Source: JAVBMU01 sp031552185
GTDB lineage: Bacteria > Actinomycetota > Actinomycetes > Actinomycetales > Cellulomonadaceae
Reading direction: 5' to 3'
NCBI GenBank assembly: GCA_031552185.1
Contig: JAVBMU010000066.1
Coordinates: forward strand, 1 to 14,322
Length of the DNA stretch: 14,322 nucleotides
Shown here one piece after another: positions 12,806 to 14,322 of the stretch. The notes beneath the pieces were generated by a model, which saw nothing but the letters and a program-made list of their open reading frames with translations, was not told where the DNA came from and made no database searches. Position numbers and translations under genes: made by a program. The stretch's first letter is position 1, and each line of letters starts with the position of its first letter.

Positions 12806-14169
12806 AGCGCCGCGCCCCCGGTCAGCATCGCGGTCCACATGCCGGTGAAGCCCGGCATCGTCTTCGCCGTGGTGGCGACGTCGGCAACCAGGACGCCCGG
12901 CACGCGCAGCCCGATCAGCGCGGCCGAGGTCGCCATCCGGTGATCGCCGTAGGTCTCGACGACCGCACCGTGCAGCGGGCCCGGCGTGATCGCCAGGCCG
13001 TCGTCGTCGGCCCGGGCTTCGCCGCCCAGCCGAGTGATCTCGGCGGCGAGCGCGGCGAGCCGGTCGGTTTCGTGTCCGCGCAGGTGGCCGATGCCGCGCA
13101 GCCGGCTCGGCGAATCGGCGAGCGTCGCCAGGGCGGCGATCGTGGGGGTCAGTTCCCCGGCGGCCCTCAGGTCGACGTCGATCCCGCGAATCCGGCCGGT
13201 TCCGGTGACGGTGAGGCCGTCGCCGTCGAGCCGCACGACGCCGCCCATCGCCGTGAGCAGGTCGGCGAGCAGGGCGCCGGGCTGGGTGGTCGACGTCGGC
13301 CAGCCGGGGACGTGGACCCGGCCGCCGGCGACGAGGGCCGCGGCGAGGAAGGGGCCGGCGTTGGACAGGTCGGGCTCGACTCGCACCTCGCGGGCCGCGA
13401 CCGGTCCGGGTTCGACGCGCCACGTCGCCGCGCCCTCGGCGTGGACGACGACGCCGGCCCGGCGCAACACATCGACGGTCATGTCGATGTGCGGCAGGCT
13501 CGGCAGGCTCGCGCCGACGTGCCGCAGCGTCAGCCCGTGCTCGAAGCGGGGCGCGGCCAGCAGCAGACCGGAGACGAACTGCGAGGAGGCCGAGGCATCG
13601 ATCTCGAGGTCGCCGCCGCGCACGCGGCCGGTCCCGTGCACGACGAACGGCAGCCGAGTCGGGCCGCCGCGGCCCGCGGGCGCCTCGTCGCCGCCCGGCG
13701 CCTCGTCGCCGCCGGCTCGAACGTCAATGCCGAGCCGACTCAGCGCGGCCAACATCGGCGCCATCGGCCGTGTTCGCGCCGCGGGATCGCCGTCGAACGC
13801 GACGGGTCCGGACGCCAGGGCCGCGACCGGCGGAACAAAGCGCATCACCGTGCCGGCGAGGCCGCAGTCGACCGCCGCCGGGCCCCGCAGCGGCGCGGGC
13901 GTCACGGTCAGGTCGCCGGGATCCGCGCCCGCCTCGACCCCCACCCCGAGCGCCCGCAGCGCCGCGATCATCAGGTCGGCGTCGCGGCTGCGCAGCGCCC
14001 CGCGCAGCCGGCCGGGACCATCCGCGAGCGCGGCCAGTACGAGCAGGCGGTTCGTCAGCGACTTCGAACCCGGCACGGACACGATTGCGTCCAGCGGCCC
14101 GCCGGCGCCAGGTGCCGGCCAGGCCGGCGTCTCGTCGTCGCGAAGCGCGGCCGGGCCCTGGGCGGTCAT
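12802..14169 (-). CDS. aroA: 3-phosphoshikimate 1-carboxyvinyltransferase (EPSP synthase)
   Basis: The protein has 455 residues. It joins phosphoenolpyruvate to shikimate-3-phosphate in the sixth step of the shikimate pathway. Substrate-binding motifs are PGSKSLTNR at 33-41, DCGLAGTVMRF at 101-111, SASSQFVSGLLLA at 193-205, RGHETDRL at 364-371 and GDHRMATSAALIGL at 408-421. The segment GTVMRF has phenylalanine where the E. coli enzyme has P101, as is usual for actinobacterial AroA. A small duplicated segment (GGDEAP twice, residues about 153-164) is encoded by an 18-bp repeat near 13680-13716. It is the first gene of aroA-rsgA-hisN. Its stop overlaps the rsgA GTG. A TACCCT hexamer lies eight bases upstream of the ATG and no Shine-Dalgarno is present. 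Confidence 0.96.
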   Translation of the reverse strand: MTAQGPAALRDDETPAWPAPGAGGPLDAIVSVPGSKSLTNRLLVLAALADGPGRLRGALRSRDADLMIAALRALGVGVEAGADPGDLTVTPAPLRGPAAVDCGLAGTVMRFVPPVAALASGPVAFDGDPAARTRPMAPMLAALSRLGIDVRAGGDEAPGGDEAPAGRGGPTRLPFVVHGTGRVRGGDLEIDASASSQFVSGLLLAAPRFEHGLTLRHVGASLPSLPHIDMTVDVLRRAGVVVHAEGAATWRVEPGPVAAREVRVEPDLSNAGPFLAAALVAGGRVHVPGWPTSTTQPGALLADLLTAMGGVVRLDGDGLTVTGTGRIRGIDVDLRAAGELTPTIAALATLADSPSRLRGIGHLRGHETDRLAALAAEITRLGGEARADDDGLAITPGPLHGAVVETYGDHRMATSAALIGLRVPGVLVADVATTAKTMPGFTGMWTAMLTGGAAL

Positions 14170-14177
14170 GGCATCCC

Positions 14178-14183
14178 AGGGTA
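14178..14183 (-). promoter_or_regulatory. Possible -10 element for the aroA-rsgA-hisN operon
   Basis: The minus strand reads TACCCT, followed by eight bases and the aroA ATG. This fits TANNNT and predicts a leader of zero to two bases. No Shine-Dalgarno is present. Spacing is slightly longer than at hisN. Confidence 0.35.
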
Positions 14184-14243
14184 GCGGGCGCCGCCCGGCG
14201 CCCGGCCCGGTGTCGCCGGGCGCGCGGCCCCGTGTGGCCCGGC

Positions 14244-14322
14244 TCAGGCGTCGTCCCCCGCGGGTACGACCGACCGCGCCGCCCGCGCGGCCTGCCGCAG
14301 CGCCCGCTCGGCGTCGCGCCGG
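14244..14322 (-). CDS. C-terminal end of an unidentified gene
   Basis: The minus frame is open from the window edge to TGA at 14244. It gives 26 codons before the stop ending ARSVVPAGDDA, preceded by RRDAERALRQAARAA. Third positions are almost all G/C and the text looks like a basic/Ala helix at a protein C-terminus. It would lie about 75 bases upstream of aroA on the same strand. Too little is visible to name it, and a chance open frame cannot be excluded in DNA this GC-rich. Confidence 0.4.
   Translation of the reverse strand, partial: RRDAERALRQAARAARSVVPAGDDA

Overview
The window reads as chromosomal DNA from a very high-GC actinomycete. Almost every codon in the real genes ends in G or C, several genes appear leaderless, and many neighbours overlap by 4 nt. 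The gene set (comF, long-form hpf, secA, a DUF6912-type protein, hisN, rsgA, aroA) is a familiar actinobacterial core. The genus cannot be fixed from the sequence alone. No phage, insertion sequence, CRISPR array, rRNA or tRNA was seen.

Layout. 1-420 (minus): 3'-truncated MarR-type regulator. 421-1223: about 800 bp without a gene. It holds a low-complexity tract, a 26-bp-period duplication, and an array of about 14 copies of a 20/21-bp repeat built on the core GTACTGACT. Three copies point one way and eleven the other (one of them degenerate). This array is the least explained structure here. 1224-2039 (plus): comF, a phosphoribosyltransferase-fold protein. 2298-2948 (plus): hpf, the long ribosome-hibernation factor, followed by a strong hairpin. 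3018-4992 (minus): three-gene operon of a YtrA-type GntR repressor, an ABC ATPase and a six-helix permease. Its promoter carries a perfect inverted repeat that could be the autoregulatory operator. 5098-6351 (plus): YcaQ-type DNA glycosylase. 6539-9622 (plus): secA, the preprotein translocase ATPase, with a bidirectional terminator. 9686-10007 (minus): a small unrecognised gene that looks broken by a frameshift. 10154-10861 (plus): DUF6912-type protein. 10872-14169 (minus): aroA-rsgA-hisN, translationally coupled by 4-nt overlaps. 14244-14322 (minus): the last 26 codons of another gene.

How the genes work together. Most are housekeeping: protein export (secA), ribosome assembly and hibernation (rsgA, hpf), aromatic amino acid and histidine synthesis (aroA, hisN) and DNA repair (ycaQ). 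The GntR/ABC operon is probably an inducible membrane-stress or export module. Six genes have a (T/C)ANNNT hexamer ending 6 to 8 nt before the start codon and no Shine-Dalgarno sequence. hpf, gntR and secA have clear ribosome binding sites instead, so two modes of translation start are interleaved.

Most interesting items: the phased, orientation-switching repeat array at 741-1044, the frameshifted gene beside secA, and the GntR operator.
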